From positions 62,001-126,000 of the forward strand of contig CANQIP010000056.1 in the NCBI GenBank assembly GCA_947623955.1: a stretch of 64,000 nt of DNA. The letters are read 5' to 3'. Under the pieces are notes generated by a model. That model was not told where the DNA came from. It saw nothing but the letters and a program-made list of their open reading frames with translations, and searched no databases. This DNA comes from an uncultured Clostridia bacterium. GTDB lineage: Bacteria > Bacillota > Clostridia > UBA1381. The position numbers were made by a program, and so were the translations under genes. Shown here piece by piece: positions 38,901-46,206 of this stretch (positions within the stretch are counted from its first letter, which is position 1; each line of letters starts with the position of its first letter).

Positions 38901-41231
38901 ACGGAGAACGACGAAAACAGCGGCAGTATACTGTTTACAATGCCTTATGAAACGGATTTAACGCATATTTTGCCGACGGTGCTTATAGACGGAGACAGCT
39001 ATACCCCGGAAGGCGAACAGGACTTTGACAAAAAGACAATAACATACACGGTTTCCGCGAAGGGCGATACCGCCAGGACTTATACTGTTCGCGCCGCACG
39101 TTACGGACTTCCGTCCATCGCAACGGTAAACGTTACCGATACGCCGACGACATTTAAAGGCTCGACGGTAAATATCGAAACAAGCGGAACATTCTTCTAT
39201 GACTTTAAGGTCAAAGCCTTTCCGAATGACGGAGGCGACCCCATTGACGGAGTTGTAACGATGGACGAGTGGCATAAAGCCACGGCGACGCTTGATATTC
39301 CCGAAAATGACAGCACGACTTCGGATAAAGAATATACCTTGCAGTTCTACCTTGACGGATTTGAAAATCCGATTTCGGCAGGCGATCCTATTGTTATAAC
39401 GGTACCGCGCCGTAAAACACGCGCAATAACTTCATTTATAGTACCAAACCAAGTAGGTGTCGCACAGATTACCGATACCGATATATATATAACGGTACGG
39501 TACAACACGGATATAACAAGTATCAAACCGACCGTTTCGATAGACGGCGACAGCTATTCACCCGAAGGTGAACAGAATTTTAATAATGAAACAAGATCTG
39601 TCGTATACACGGTTTCGGCAGCCGATGATGAGGACAGAGAGTATACTGTACATATAGCGCGCGACGGCGCGCCCGAAATCAATATGCTGACATTTACCTC
39701 GCCGAGCAACTTCCGCGGCGGAAGTGTTGCCGTTAACTTCGAGGGAGTTTTCTTTGACAGCGTTCAGGTATACGCGGATTGCGAAGGCAGTGAGCAGATA
39801 GCGGGAAACATATTGTCGTTTAATACCGGTAAAGCATCTGCTGTGGTAGAGTTGCCGACTAATTACGATACCGATAACGCAAAAATCTATAAATTGAGAT
39901 TTATAATAGACGGCGTTGTCACATCGTTCTTCGGCGGTTCCGAAATAACCGTACCGCGCCGCACAACGCGGGAGATTACGGAGTTTACGCTGCCCGACAT
40001 TCAGGAAGGCGAAACGGAGATTAACGGCACGGACATCAACATAACCGTTCCGTATACGCAGGACATAACCGCGGTAACACCTCAAATAACGTATGACGCG
40101 GATATGATAACTCCGAATGCCGACACGCCGCAGGACTTTACGAACCCCGTGACATACACACTGTCCTCGTCGGGTGACGAAAGCGTTACATACACCGTTA
40201 ATGTGACCAAAAAGGGTGAAGACCCGTATCTTAAGAGCATGACGGTTGAAAACCAGGACGGTGATACGGTATATGAAGGAGATAATATAAGCATCGTTCT
40301 TCCGTCAAGCGAGGATTTGAAGACGGTAGAGCCGATACTCGACTATGTGGGTACGGATTACTCGCCCAAGGGAGCGCAGGATTTCACAAGCTCCGAAGAT
40401 ACGCCCGTTGTTTATACGGTAGTGAACGAATACGGCGTGGAGCATAAGTATTATGTAACCATTACGAAGAAACAAAGACGACGCGGCAGCAGTCATTCAT
40501 CTTCGGGCGCGACGCCGACACCCTCACCGACGCCCGAGCCTACGCCCACGCCCGAACCGACGCCGGAGCCTACAGCCGAGCCGACTGCCGAACCTACGAC
40601 CGAACCCACGGCGCCGCCCGATACGGGATTTACGCCGATACCTGACAGCGGCGCGGTGTACATAAGCGGTTACGGCGACAGCGAGCTGTCGGAGTTCCGA
40701 CCCGACAATACCATAACACGTGCGGAGATTTCAAGAATATTGTCGGTACTCGACGGCAGTTATGACGAAAACGTCGTTTATCCGAATATATTCCCCGATA
40801 TGAGCGCGGACGCGTGGTATGCAAATTATGTCAATTTTGCCGCCTCACAGGGTTATATTTCCGGTTATGAGGACGGAAACGGACGGCCCGAAAACATGAT
40901 AACAAGAGCGGAGTTCGTCGCCATACTGGCAAGGTTCGCGAATATAGATGTGATTGAAACGGATGATATGTTCAGCGATATAGCGCAGTTCGGCTGGTGT
41001 CGGAACGAGATTAACACGCTCGCGTCAATGGGTATTATAAGCGGTTACGAAGAAAACTTGTTCCTGCCCGAAAACCGGATAACGCGTGCGGAAACGGTAT
41101 CTATGATAAATCGTATTCTCGGCAGAGAAATGACCGAAGAAACGGCGCAAACGCTTATCTGTCCGTTCAGTGACGTGGACGCGTCGCACTGGGCTTACAA
41201 TGATATATTGCTTGCGTCATGTGAATATTAA
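32910..41231 (+). CDS. Giant SLH-anchored protein with beta-helix-like and DUF5018-like repeats
   Basis: ATG 32910 is chosen, with AAGGGAG at 32893-32899; an in-frame GTG at 32901 is too close to it. The product is about 2,773 residues. After the signal peptide and a Thr/Pro/Glu-rich stretch there are two long blocks (about 33300-34060 and 34600-35340) of short strands. Their motifs include LTIDGEGTLNVTG, INGGTINAYGG and AAGIG, consistent with right-handed beta-helix carbohydrate-binding domains such as the Cthe_2159 type. Mixed beta-domains follow. From about 37060 there are seven or eight repeats with ITxF, INITVPYxTDL, SPxGxQxF and VTYTVxAxD, resembling DUF5018 or cadherin-like units. A PTPEPTPEP linker (about 40510-40620) leads to three SLH domains (40660-41220; ITRAE three times). 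It lacks the cohesin-like head and dockerin-like tail. A wall-bound polysaccharide-binding protein is inferred. Confidence 0.88.
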   Translation: MKRKSVSLFLALIMVFTSVNIPVFAEDITAETENPPVTEVTESTPEPSASPTPKAFELPMLKNPVKLPITLPSPEVEEDDIETETTASPQPTAKAPTVTAEPSSDNKNNLKPTPLPKIKAATEPNIKLLTLNMEGTDISEDLQAGIATISEEGTYYADSVTTTNDSTNGILVTAGTKAELTLNNVTIDTVKASPIKLESGAQLTLHLMGDNTLKASTNYYAGIAVNAADRDSDYAVLTIDGEGTLNVTGALNAAGIGTSRNKTDNSNGIHGKIVINGGTINAYGGNAAAAIGTGGSVTKSAYSADIIINGGIVNAQSTISAAGIGSSSTAPMSRITINGGTINAKGSKYGIGTSTNSQSADTLTINGGSVNAVCRDPVSKYGEPLHQIVLRMPEQESVEVTVGSWKAFTDEDGKLYPYVTDNTDSFALDYNGKVYYTTEITPEETQYTLNEYDGPPCSCDNSTAEYSLTLPNKVTVNITEGFKREKIDTRFIHETCNYPIHSHDETFQVEIDGEAAPENKAKVENGYLVIYYEAVGSEITLKASTSVNGHDFSAEETITVEADATPRFDISDGNIVISSISGNADNMQVTVGTQSYTVPRSETICITQSSLRAVSNIIEIDNVNPTVQLDGININTITGKDCLTLKNNAHPTLELIGTNTLNSSLSKAVDGPITGASLTISGTGSLSCISASGAGIGGIETVNILGGTVTARGGNGGAGIGGSNSSGQAGNGINVNIKGGRVFAYGNGNAAGIGGGANSTYGTGGNFVIDAGMVHAEPGSGGTGYGIGPGGNSKSAGTVTVNGGSVDATLPVMPYSDGKIQYRVEFSIEDISDMEYFDYSVDEAEKISTSTDENGKLYLYLNAGWQWVRVYADDTTYYCYMNVSAAADAAGGNSGICYKTIEKELTSFTIPGQTEDTQYSGDTVNITVPSNVKKRDGSPVSVPVMEFKGADSTPRNGEELVFSATSDTSYTAQITIIGHDKSEHIYTVNLNLDESTVSGPTVYDVSKGTVLVFDTGIEYGGTEYEENPNGYVITGTTDVNTVRITHDYPETGTPDDIPPITFRDLNITTDGNALRVRWHAKVKIEGDCSFVSLSDSEAAIETSGLLTRDELMFEMTGSDDSMLTVHSENGNAINVGPGTTMTLTGMPAKITAPEGKDAITCGNQSAGDERIGHFITDSEHYMQITSSDNPYIVPNNSEGESLHQLELRIPTENNDLNSCMYKGKSSDEAKEYYIDNGILYLMVPDDQYVISVVYNETEYDGITTVNGAHTTVNLIEAGVREIIYDSTYLTHEGGEKEFTVDGDILSDTVEIILISDTDPVIELREWVKVTDDKKSAVITIPPNTNQSRDGNITYKCYYEFKGKREELPNSILVKYDDTVAKITKFTISGELGESTIYEDMNPKLIVIYVPWDHEFKASNIYHASEIEIVGSSVTPGQNSPAEFVLDYTGLYMRGYYYVTADDGVTRETYEVDLRHETNPPTIDRLEFTNPSTSAGGTVEISASGKALRHVAHAEKEENRHVYIYSDDESIEPVEAQYNAELDRYTAVLTVPPNTSDTEDAVYTLKARIGNTEQTAVGTLKVPRNKRSNISIKSFTIEHQIGETEFVGDNIINITMPYDADLTELYPNIQTEDLYATYSPQGTTDFTNSVIFTVTAENKIDKYEYTVNVTRQETPTASGVQFKDPPYSAGGIVNVKVIGQYLDNAAYALTAPQYIQVSARLISGEQEDSEIQSQVARKNNSGDYIASITVPPNNTDTPREYELSVTIGNTVQTLTGDKVLTVCAREPNSKYLSDMILTEGQEELNRNEDNKLVLYVPYNTDLRNIEPQVRHTGTDYSPKGAQNFNNPITYTVYAEDGTSQDYEISVRRLGVAEVDAFSVTYPEHFADTNITADITGKFIPYLDTDVKMNTVEIAAVSRDDGESTIRKEVTYDSEVYGGHATAELELPINNTPQDKIYDIKLFIDGNECPQTQTITVPGRKSRKITYFGVNGAAAPAEITENDENSGSILFTMPYETDLTHILPTVLIDGDSYTPEGEQDFDKKTITYTVSAKGDTARTYTVRAARYGLPSIATVNVTDTPTTFKGSTVNIETSGTFFYDFKVKAFPNDGGDPIDGVVTMDEWHKATATLDIPENDSTTSDKEYTLQFYLDGFENPISAGDPIVITVPRRKTRAITSFIVPNQVGVAQITDTDIYITVRYNTDITSIKPTVSIDGDSYSPEGEQNFNNETRSVVYTVSAADDEDREYTVHIARDGAPEINMLTFTSPSNFRGGSVAVNFEGVFFDSVQVYADCEGSEQIAGNILSFNTGKASAVVELPTNYDTDNAKIYKLRFIIDGVVTSFFGGSEITVPRRTTREITEFTLPDIQEGETEINGTDINITVPYTQDITAVTPQITYDADMITPNADTPQDFTNPVTYTLSSSGDESVTYTVNVTKKGEDPYLKSMTVENQDGDTVYEGDNISIVLPSSEDLKTVEPILDYVGTDYSPKGAQDFTSSEDTPVVYTVVNEYGVEHKYYVTITKKQRRRGSSHSSSGATPTPSPTPEPTPTPEPTPEPTAEPTAEPTTEPTAPPDTGFTPIPDSGAVYISGYGDSELSEFRPDNTITRAEISRILSVLDGSYDENVVYPNIFPDMSADAWYANYVNFAASQGYISGYEDGNGRPENMITRAEFVAILARFANIDVIETDDMFSDIAQFGWCRNEINTLASMGIISGYEENLFLPENRITRAETVSMINRILGREMTEETAQTLICPFSDVDASHWAYNDILLASCEY

Positions 41232-41245
41232 ACCATAACAAAATT

Positions 41246-41285
41246 GCCGTAAAGCTGTGCTTTACGGCGGTTTTGCGTTTTTTAT
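41246..41285 (+). terminator. Terminator ending the surface-protein operon
   Basis: A perfect 10-bp stem GCCGTAAAGC with its complement (41246-41255 and 41259-41268) and a TGT loop is followed by a T-rich run, GGTTTTGCGTTTTTT. It lies 14 bases after the stop codon. Confidence 0.92.
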
Positions 41286-41317
41286 TCGGTAACTTTATCT
41301 AATTTACATCTTATTTA

Positions 41318-41346
41318 TTGACAATTTAAAATTTTTGATATATACT
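41318..41346 (+). promoter_or_regulatory. Promoter of the T-box transcript
   Basis: TTGACA at 41318-41323, 17-bp spacer, TATACT at 41341-41346. Predicted transcription start is about 41353, just before the T-box stem I. Confidence 0.88.
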
Positions 41347-41354
41347 TATATCGT

Positions 41355-41592
41355 ATAAAGGCGATGACGGGGACAGTAAATTCCGTATGAAAGCGAAAGC
41401 GAGCCGCGGACGGTGTGAGCGCGGCGGCAAGTAAGCGGAAAAGAAAATCACCTCCGAGCCGCGCACCGAACGGTTTTTCCAAATAGGCTGCGCCGGATTT
41501 CCTCCGTAACAGGGAACGCATATGAAGGTATGACGAGTGGTATAGCGAAGGTTTAGGCTTTCGTCTTGTTATGCAAGGCGGGAGCCTTTTAT
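41355..41592 (+). ncRNA. T-box leader, isoleucine specifier
   Basis: The leader has the expected T-box order. An AGTA loop-E type motif lies near 41375. A candidate specifier ATC (Ile) sits at 41447-41449 in AAAATCACC, preceded by GAA. An antiterminator stem GACGA/TCGTC (41532-41536 with 41561-41565) encloses the T-box bulge GTGGTATAGCG. Its TGGT (41538-41541) would pair with the ACCA end of uncharged tRNA-Ile. The competing terminator is at 41556-41590. Low Ile-tRNA charging should favour readthrough. The ileS gene downstream supports the specifier call. Confidence 0.9.
41556..41590 (+). terminator. T-box terminator hairpin
   Basis: GGCTTTCGTCTTG (41556-41568) pairs with CAAGGCGGGAGCC (41574-41586), with a two-base mismatch and one G-U, followed by TTTTATATT. 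Its 5' arm contains the TCGTC needed for the antiterminator, giving mutually exclusive folds. Confidence 0.88.
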
Positions 41593-41614
41593 ATTCCGAA
41601 AGGGGAGAATATTT

Positions 41615-42850
41615 ATGAAAAAAAGTATATTATTTCCGGCAATAATCGCGGCGGTAATGCTCGGCGCGTCAGCCGCAAGCGCGCAGACGGGCGACGTTAT
41701 AGGTCACATATACTCGACCGACATTCGCGCGTATATAAACGATACGGAAGTACCCGCCTACAACATAGGCGGCAGAACGGTCGTAATCGCCGAGGATTTG
41801 CTTACAAGCACCGAATATCACGACGAGTTCCGTACGCTGCTTATAGGCGACTTTTACCCGAACGCTTTAAGCAGCGGCTCAAACGCCACGGACGGCGGTT
41901 CGGGAAATATTATCGGCGACATATACGAAACGGATATTAAGACGTATATGTACGACAAGGAACTTCCCGCGTACAACCTGAACGGCAAAACCGCCGTGGC
42001 AATCGAGGATCTGGGCGGCTTTAAGGAGTACAACGACCTCGGCGGCAGATATTTCTATGACGACGACACGCGCACGCTTAAACTTGATATTTTGTATTAC
42101 AACTATAACGACAGTTTGACTATGCTCTTTGACAACGCGGCGGACGTGACGTATTCATTAAGCGAGGATAAATCTCACATAACGGCGGAGTACGCTCCCG
42201 CGGATAAGTTCAGCGTCGGCGGCAATACCACCGAAACGGAGGAGCTTACCGCGTTCCTCAATGAGCAGGGTAACGGCATGATACCCGTGACTGCAATGAT
42301 AAACGGCGAGGAAAAACAGATAGGCTGGAATTTCACTCACGGCACGAAGGACTACTACAAAACCGGTTACAGAACGCCAGACGGCGGCTTTACGGACGGC
42401 TACGGCTATAGTTTTACGGGCGAGGAAACCGAGGTTTACGAGCTGCGGGACGAGAAAATAAACTTTTACTTCATATACACCGACGTCGCGAAGGACGCGG
42501 CAAAGGATCTCGAACACCCCGTTTTAACGAAACGCGAGGAAGTCGAAAAGGACTGGTGGCTGCACCATTGGAATAAGATAACAGACAAATTGGAAACGGA
42601 CGATTACACGTTCATTTACGCGGGATTTTACGGCTTGCCCCACGGCGGCGCGTCGGAGAACCTGTTAAGAATTGAAAACGACGGCACTTACCGCGATTAT
42701 GCCAAAGAATTTGAGTCCGTTAGCCTGTACGGACAAAAAACCTTCGACAACGTGACGATAGACAAGGAAAACGAAAAGTGCTATTTCCGTTACGACAAGG
42801 ATTACGTTATAGACCTGAAAACCGGCGAAATGACGGCTTTAGAAAACTAA
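41615..42850 (+). CDS. Secreted protein with two stalk-like repeats
   Basis: AAAGGGGAG sits just upstream of ATG 41615; the product is 411 residues. A signal peptide ends near ASAQ and closely resembles that of the galactanase at 49401. Two N-terminal repeats follow (residues about 30-65 and 98-135). They share the pattern IYxTDIxxYxxxxEVPAYNxxGxTxVxxEDL, as in stalk or copper-amine-oxidase-N-like domains of clostridial surface proteins. The rest of the protein is not recognised. The gene lies directly behind the Ile T-box and 26 bases ahead of ileS, so both should share the leader. Why a secreted protein is placed under isoleucine control is unclear. No catalytic motif is seen. Confidence 0.8.
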   Translation: MKKSILFPAIIAAVMLGASAASAQTGDVIGHIYSTDIRAYINDTEVPAYNIGGRTVVIAEDLLTSTEYHDEFRTLLIGDFYPNALSSGSNATDGGSGNIIGDIYETDIKTYMYDKELPAYNLNGKTAVAIEDLGGFKEYNDLGGRYFYDDDTRTLKLDILYYNYNDSLTMLFDNAADVTYSLSEDKSHITAEYAPADKFSVGGNTTETEELTAFLNEQGNGMIPVTAMINGEEKQIGWNFTHGTKDYYKTGYRTPDGGFTDGYGYSFTGEETEVYELRDEKINFYFIYTDVAKDAAKDLEHPVLTKREEVEKDWWLHHWNKITDKLETDDYTFIYAGFYGLPHGGASENLLRIENDGTYRDYAKEFESVSLYGQKTFDNVTIDKENEKCYFRYDKDYVIDLKTGEMTALEN

Positions 42851-42876
42851 GAAAAAACAATTTGGGAGGATATAAA

Positions 42877-45800
42877 ATGTACGAAAAGGTATCTACAAAT
42901 CTTAATTTTGTGGAAAGGGAAAAGAAAACGGAGAAATTCTGGCGCGACAACAACATATTCCAAAAGAGTATCGACGCACGCGCCGACAGCGACACGTATA
43001 TGTTCTACGACGGACCCCCGACGGCGAACGGCAAGCCGCATATCGGACACGTTCTGACGCGCGTAATAAAGGATATGATACCGCGTTACCGCACGATGAA
43101 GGGCTACCGCGTGCCGCGTAAAGCCGGCTGGGATACTCACGGTCTGCCGGTCGAATTGGAGGTCGAAAAAAAGCTCGGTCTCGACGGCAAGGAACAGATT
43201 GAGGAATACGGGCTTGAACCGTTTATAAAGGAATGTAAGGAAAGCGTCTGGAAATACAAGGGTATGTGGGAGGACTTCTCGAACACCGTCGGTTTCTGGG
43301 CGGATATGGACGACCCCTACGTAACGTACCACAACGACTTTATCGAGTCGGAATGGTGGGCGCTCAAAAAGATATGGGAAAAGGGATTGCTATATAAGGG
43401 TCACAAAATCGTTCCCTACTGCCCGCGCTGCGGAACGCCTCTCTCGTCGCACGAGGTGGCGCAGGGCTACAAGGACGTAAAGGAACGCTCCGCGACGGCG
43501 AAATTTATCGTAAAGGGCGAGGAAAACACGTATTTCCTCGCGTGGACGACAACGCCGTGGACGCTGCCCTCAAACGTTGCGCTTTGCGTGAACCCGAACG
43601 AGACTTACGTAAAAATAAAGGTCGGCGACGAATACTACATCCTTGCCGAGGCTCTTGTTGAATCAAATATCGACGGCGAATACGAGGTCGTTGAAAAATA
43701 CGTCGGCACGGATCTTGAATATAAGGAGTATGAGCCGCTTTTCGCGTTCGTGAACCCCGATAAAAAGTGCTGGTACGTAACGTGCGACAACTACGTAACT
43801 CTTACGGACGGCACGGGTATAGTCCATATCGCTCCGGCGTTCGGTGAGGACGACGCGAACGTGGGCAGAAAGTACGACCTGCCGTTCGTGCAGCTCGTTG
43901 ACGGCAAGGGTCAGATGACGAAGGAAACGCCGTGGGCGGGTACGTTCTGTAAGGACGCGGACAAGGAAGTGTTCATTGACCTCGACAAGCGCGGACTTCT
44001 CTTTAACGCGCCGAAGTTCGAGCACAGCTACCCTTTCTGCTGGCGATGCGACACGCCGCTCATCTACTACGCGCGCGACACGTGGTTTATAAAAATGACC
44101 GCCGTTAAGGACGATTTAATAAGAAACAATAAGACCATAAACTGGATACCGAAAACGATAGGCGAAGGACGTTTCGGCTCGTGGCTCGAAAACGTTCAGG
44201 ACTGGGGCATAAGCCGTAACCGTTACTGGGGTACGCCGCTTAACATCTGGGAATGCGAGTGCGGATGCCGCCACTCTATAGGCTCGATAGAGGAACTCAA
44301 ATCCATGTCCTCGAACTGCCCCGACGATATAGAGCTGCACCGCCCGTATATCGACGCGGTGACGATAAAATGCCCCGACTGCGGCAAGGAGATGCACCGT
44401 GTACCAGAGGTTATAGACTGCTGGTTCGACTCGGGCGCGATGCCGTTCGCGCAGTGGCACTACCCGTTTGAGAACAAGGACGTGTTTGAAGAGACTTTCC
44501 CCGCCGACTTCATAAGCGAGGCGGTCGATCAGACGCGCGGCTGGTTCTACTCGCTGCTCGCGGAATCGACGCTTATATTTAACAAAGCGCCGTACAAGAA
44601 CGTAATCGTTCTGGGACACGTTCAGGACGAAAACGGTCAGAAAATGTCGAAGTCGAAGGGTAATGCCGTAGACCCGTTCGAGGCTCTCGAAAAGCACGGC
44701 GCGGACGCCATACGCTGGTACTTCTACTCGAACAGCGCGCCGTGGCTGCCGAACCGTTTCCATGACGGCGCGGTGTCGGAGGGTCAGCGCAAGTTTATGG
44801 GTACGCTCTGGAACACATACGCGTTCTTTGTGCTTTACGCAAACATCGACAATTTCGATGCGACGAAGTACACGCTCGAATACGACAAGCTGTCGGTAAT
44901 GGACAAGTGGCTTTTGTCAAAGCTTAACACGCTCGTAAAGACAGTGGACGAGAACCTTAACGATTACAAGATAACAGAAACGGCGCGCGCTCTAGACAAT
45001 TTTGTAGATGAGCTGTCGAACTGGTACGTTCGCCGCAGCCGTGCGCGTTTTTGGGTGAAGGATATGCCTCAGGATAAAATCAACGCGTACATGACGCTTT
45101 ATACCGCGCTCGTGACGCTGTGCAAGGCTGCCGCGCCGATGATACCGTTCATGACCGAGGACATTTATCAGAACCTTGTGAGAAGTATAGACAAAACCGC
45201 GCCGGAGAGCATACACCTGTGCGACTTCCCGACATACGACGAAAAACTCATAGACAAGGAACTTGAGGATAAGATGGAGGAAGTGCTGCGCATAGTCGTG
45301 CTCGGACGCGGCTGCCGCAACACCGCGAATATAAAGAACCGTCAGCCGATAGGTAAGATGTACGTTAAGGCTGACGCGGAACTTGACGGCTTCTATGTTG
45401 ACATTATAGAGGACGAGCTGAACGTAAAGAGCGTCGAGTTTACCGACGATGTTGCGTCGTTCACGTCGTACAGCTTTAAACCGCAGCTTAAAACGCTCGG
45501 CAGACGTTTCGGCAAGAATATAAACGCCGTTCGCGAGATTTTGGCGAACATCGACGGCGCAAAGGCTATGGCTGAAATAAAGGAAACGGGTAAGCTTACG
45601 ATCGAGGTCGCGGGCGTGAAGGAGGAACTCGGCGAGGAGGACTTGCTTATAGAGACCGCGCAGACCGAGGGCTTTGAGTCGAACAGTGACTACGGCGTAA
45701 CGGTCGTTCTCGATACCAATCTCACGCCTGAACTCATTGAAGAGGGCTTTGTCAGAGAGATCATTTCGAAGGTGCAGACGATGAGAAAGGACTCCGGCTT

Positions 45801-45990
45801 TGAGGTTATGGATCATATTAAGTTGAGCTGCGAGGGTAACGCGAAAATCGCCGATATTATCGCGAAAAACGCGGACACGATCAAGGACGAAACGCTTGCC
45901 GACGAGCTTGATACAACGGCTGCAAGCGGCAACACAAAGGAATGGAACATCAACGGCGAAACCGTAACAATGGGAGTAGAAAAGGTGTGA
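42877..45990 (+). CDS. ileS: Isoleucyl-tRNA synthetase, type 2 (eukaryote-like)
   Basis: Attaches isoleucine to tRNA-Ile in the cytoplasm. ATG 42877 is chosen because GGGAGGA lies at 42864-42870; the open frame extends further upstream but into the preceding gene. The 1,037-residue class I synthetase has the HIGH motif at residues 55-58 within PPTANGKPHIGH and KMSKS at 589-593. CxxC zinc-type pairs occur in the editing/CP1 insertion and near residues 465-510. The N-terminus (NFVEREKKTEKFW, FYDGPPTANGKPH) and length match the IleS2 group rather than the usual bacterial type. Several IleS2 enzymes are naturally tolerant of mupirocin; whether this one is cannot be told from sequence alone. It is controlled by the upstream Ile T-box. 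Confidence 0.97.
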   Translation: MYEKVSTNLNFVEREKKTEKFWRDNNIFQKSIDARADSDTYMFYDGPPTANGKPHIGHVLTRVIKDMIPRYRTMKGYRVPRKAGWDTHGLPVELEVEKKLGLDGKEQIEEYGLEPFIKECKESVWKYKGMWEDFSNTVGFWADMDDPYVTYHNDFIESEWWALKKIWEKGLLYKGHKIVPYCPRCGTPLSSHEVAQGYKDVKERSATAKFIVKGEENTYFLAWTTTPWTLPSNVALCVNPNETYVKIKVGDEYYILAEALVESNIDGEYEVVEKYVGTDLEYKEYEPLFAFVNPDKKCWYVTCDNYVTLTDGTGIVHIAPAFGEDDANVGRKYDLPFVQLVDGKGQMTKETPWAGTFCKDADKEVFIDLDKRGLLFNAPKFEHSYPFCWRCDTPLIYYARDTWFIKMTAVKDDLIRNNKTINWIPKTIGEGRFGSWLENVQDWGISRNRYWGTPLNIWECECGCRHSIGSIEELKSMSSNCPDDIELHRPYIDAVTIKCPDCGKEMHRVPEVIDCWFDSGAMPFAQWHYPFENKDVFEETFPADFISEAVDQTRGWFYSLLAESTLIFNKAPYKNVIVLGHVQDENGQKMSKSKGNAVDPFEALEKHGADAIRWYFYSNSAPWLPNRFHDGAVSEGQRKFMGTLWNTYAFFVLYANIDNFDATKYTLEYDKLSVMDKWLLSKLNTLVKTVDENLNDYKITETARALDNFVDELSNWYVRRSRARFWVKDMPQDKINAYMTLYTALVTLCKAAAPMIPFMTEDIYQNLVRSIDKTAPESIHLCDFPTYDEKLIDKELEDKMEEVLRIVVLGRGCRNTANIKNRQPIGKMYVKADAELDGFYVDIIEDELNVKSVEFTDDVASFTSYSFKPQLKTLGRRFGKNINAVREILANIDGAKAMAEIKETGKLTIEVAGVKEELGEEDLLIETAQTEGFESNSDYGVTVVLDTNLTPELIEEGFVREIISKVQTMRKDSGFEVMDHIKLSCEGNAKIADIIAKNADTIKDETLADELDTTAASGNTKEWNINGETVTMGVEKV

Positions 45991-46000
45991 GGGAATTTAT

Positions 46001-46170
46001 GCGGGCGAACACGGTTCGCCCCTACGGTGAGGCTCCCCTATTAGGGGAGCTGTCACACGCAGTGTGACTGAGGGGTTTGTTTATATTCTCAAAACCCCTC
46101 CGTCGGCTCTGTCAGCTATTGCTGCGCAATAGCACGCGCCGACACCTCCCCTAATAGGGGAGGCTCACGG
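46001..46170. repeat. Dispersed palindromic intergenic repeat, copy 1
   Basis: It begins GGGCGAACACGGTTCGCCC, a short palindrome followed by CTAC. Then CTCCCCTATTAGGGGAG and a hairpin TCACACGCAGTGTGA follow, and it ends with the inverted CTCCCCTAATAGGGGAG. The two ends are inverted relative to each other. Related copies lie at 54602-54750 and 62727-63070, all intergenic. No coding capacity. Confidence 0.8.
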
Positions 46171-46206
46171 CGGCATAGACAAAATACGACAAAAAGGGGG
46201 AACGCT

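Noticed and set aside
14171-41231. Cellulosome (enzyme-bearing) gene cluster
   Set aside because: No glycoside hydrolase, lyase or esterase motif was found in any of the six proteins. The docking modules are only cohesin-like or dockerin-like by pattern, so a catalytic cellulosome is not claimed.
41566-41940. Plus-strand frame starting in the T-box terminator
   Set aside because: It is very Arg-rich and out of frame with the signal-peptide gene at 41615, which has the good ribosome-binding site.
42778-42876. Extended N-terminus for ileS
   Set aside because: The extension overlaps the preceding gene and lacks a ribosome-binding site, while GGGAGGA lies 6 bases before ATG 42877.
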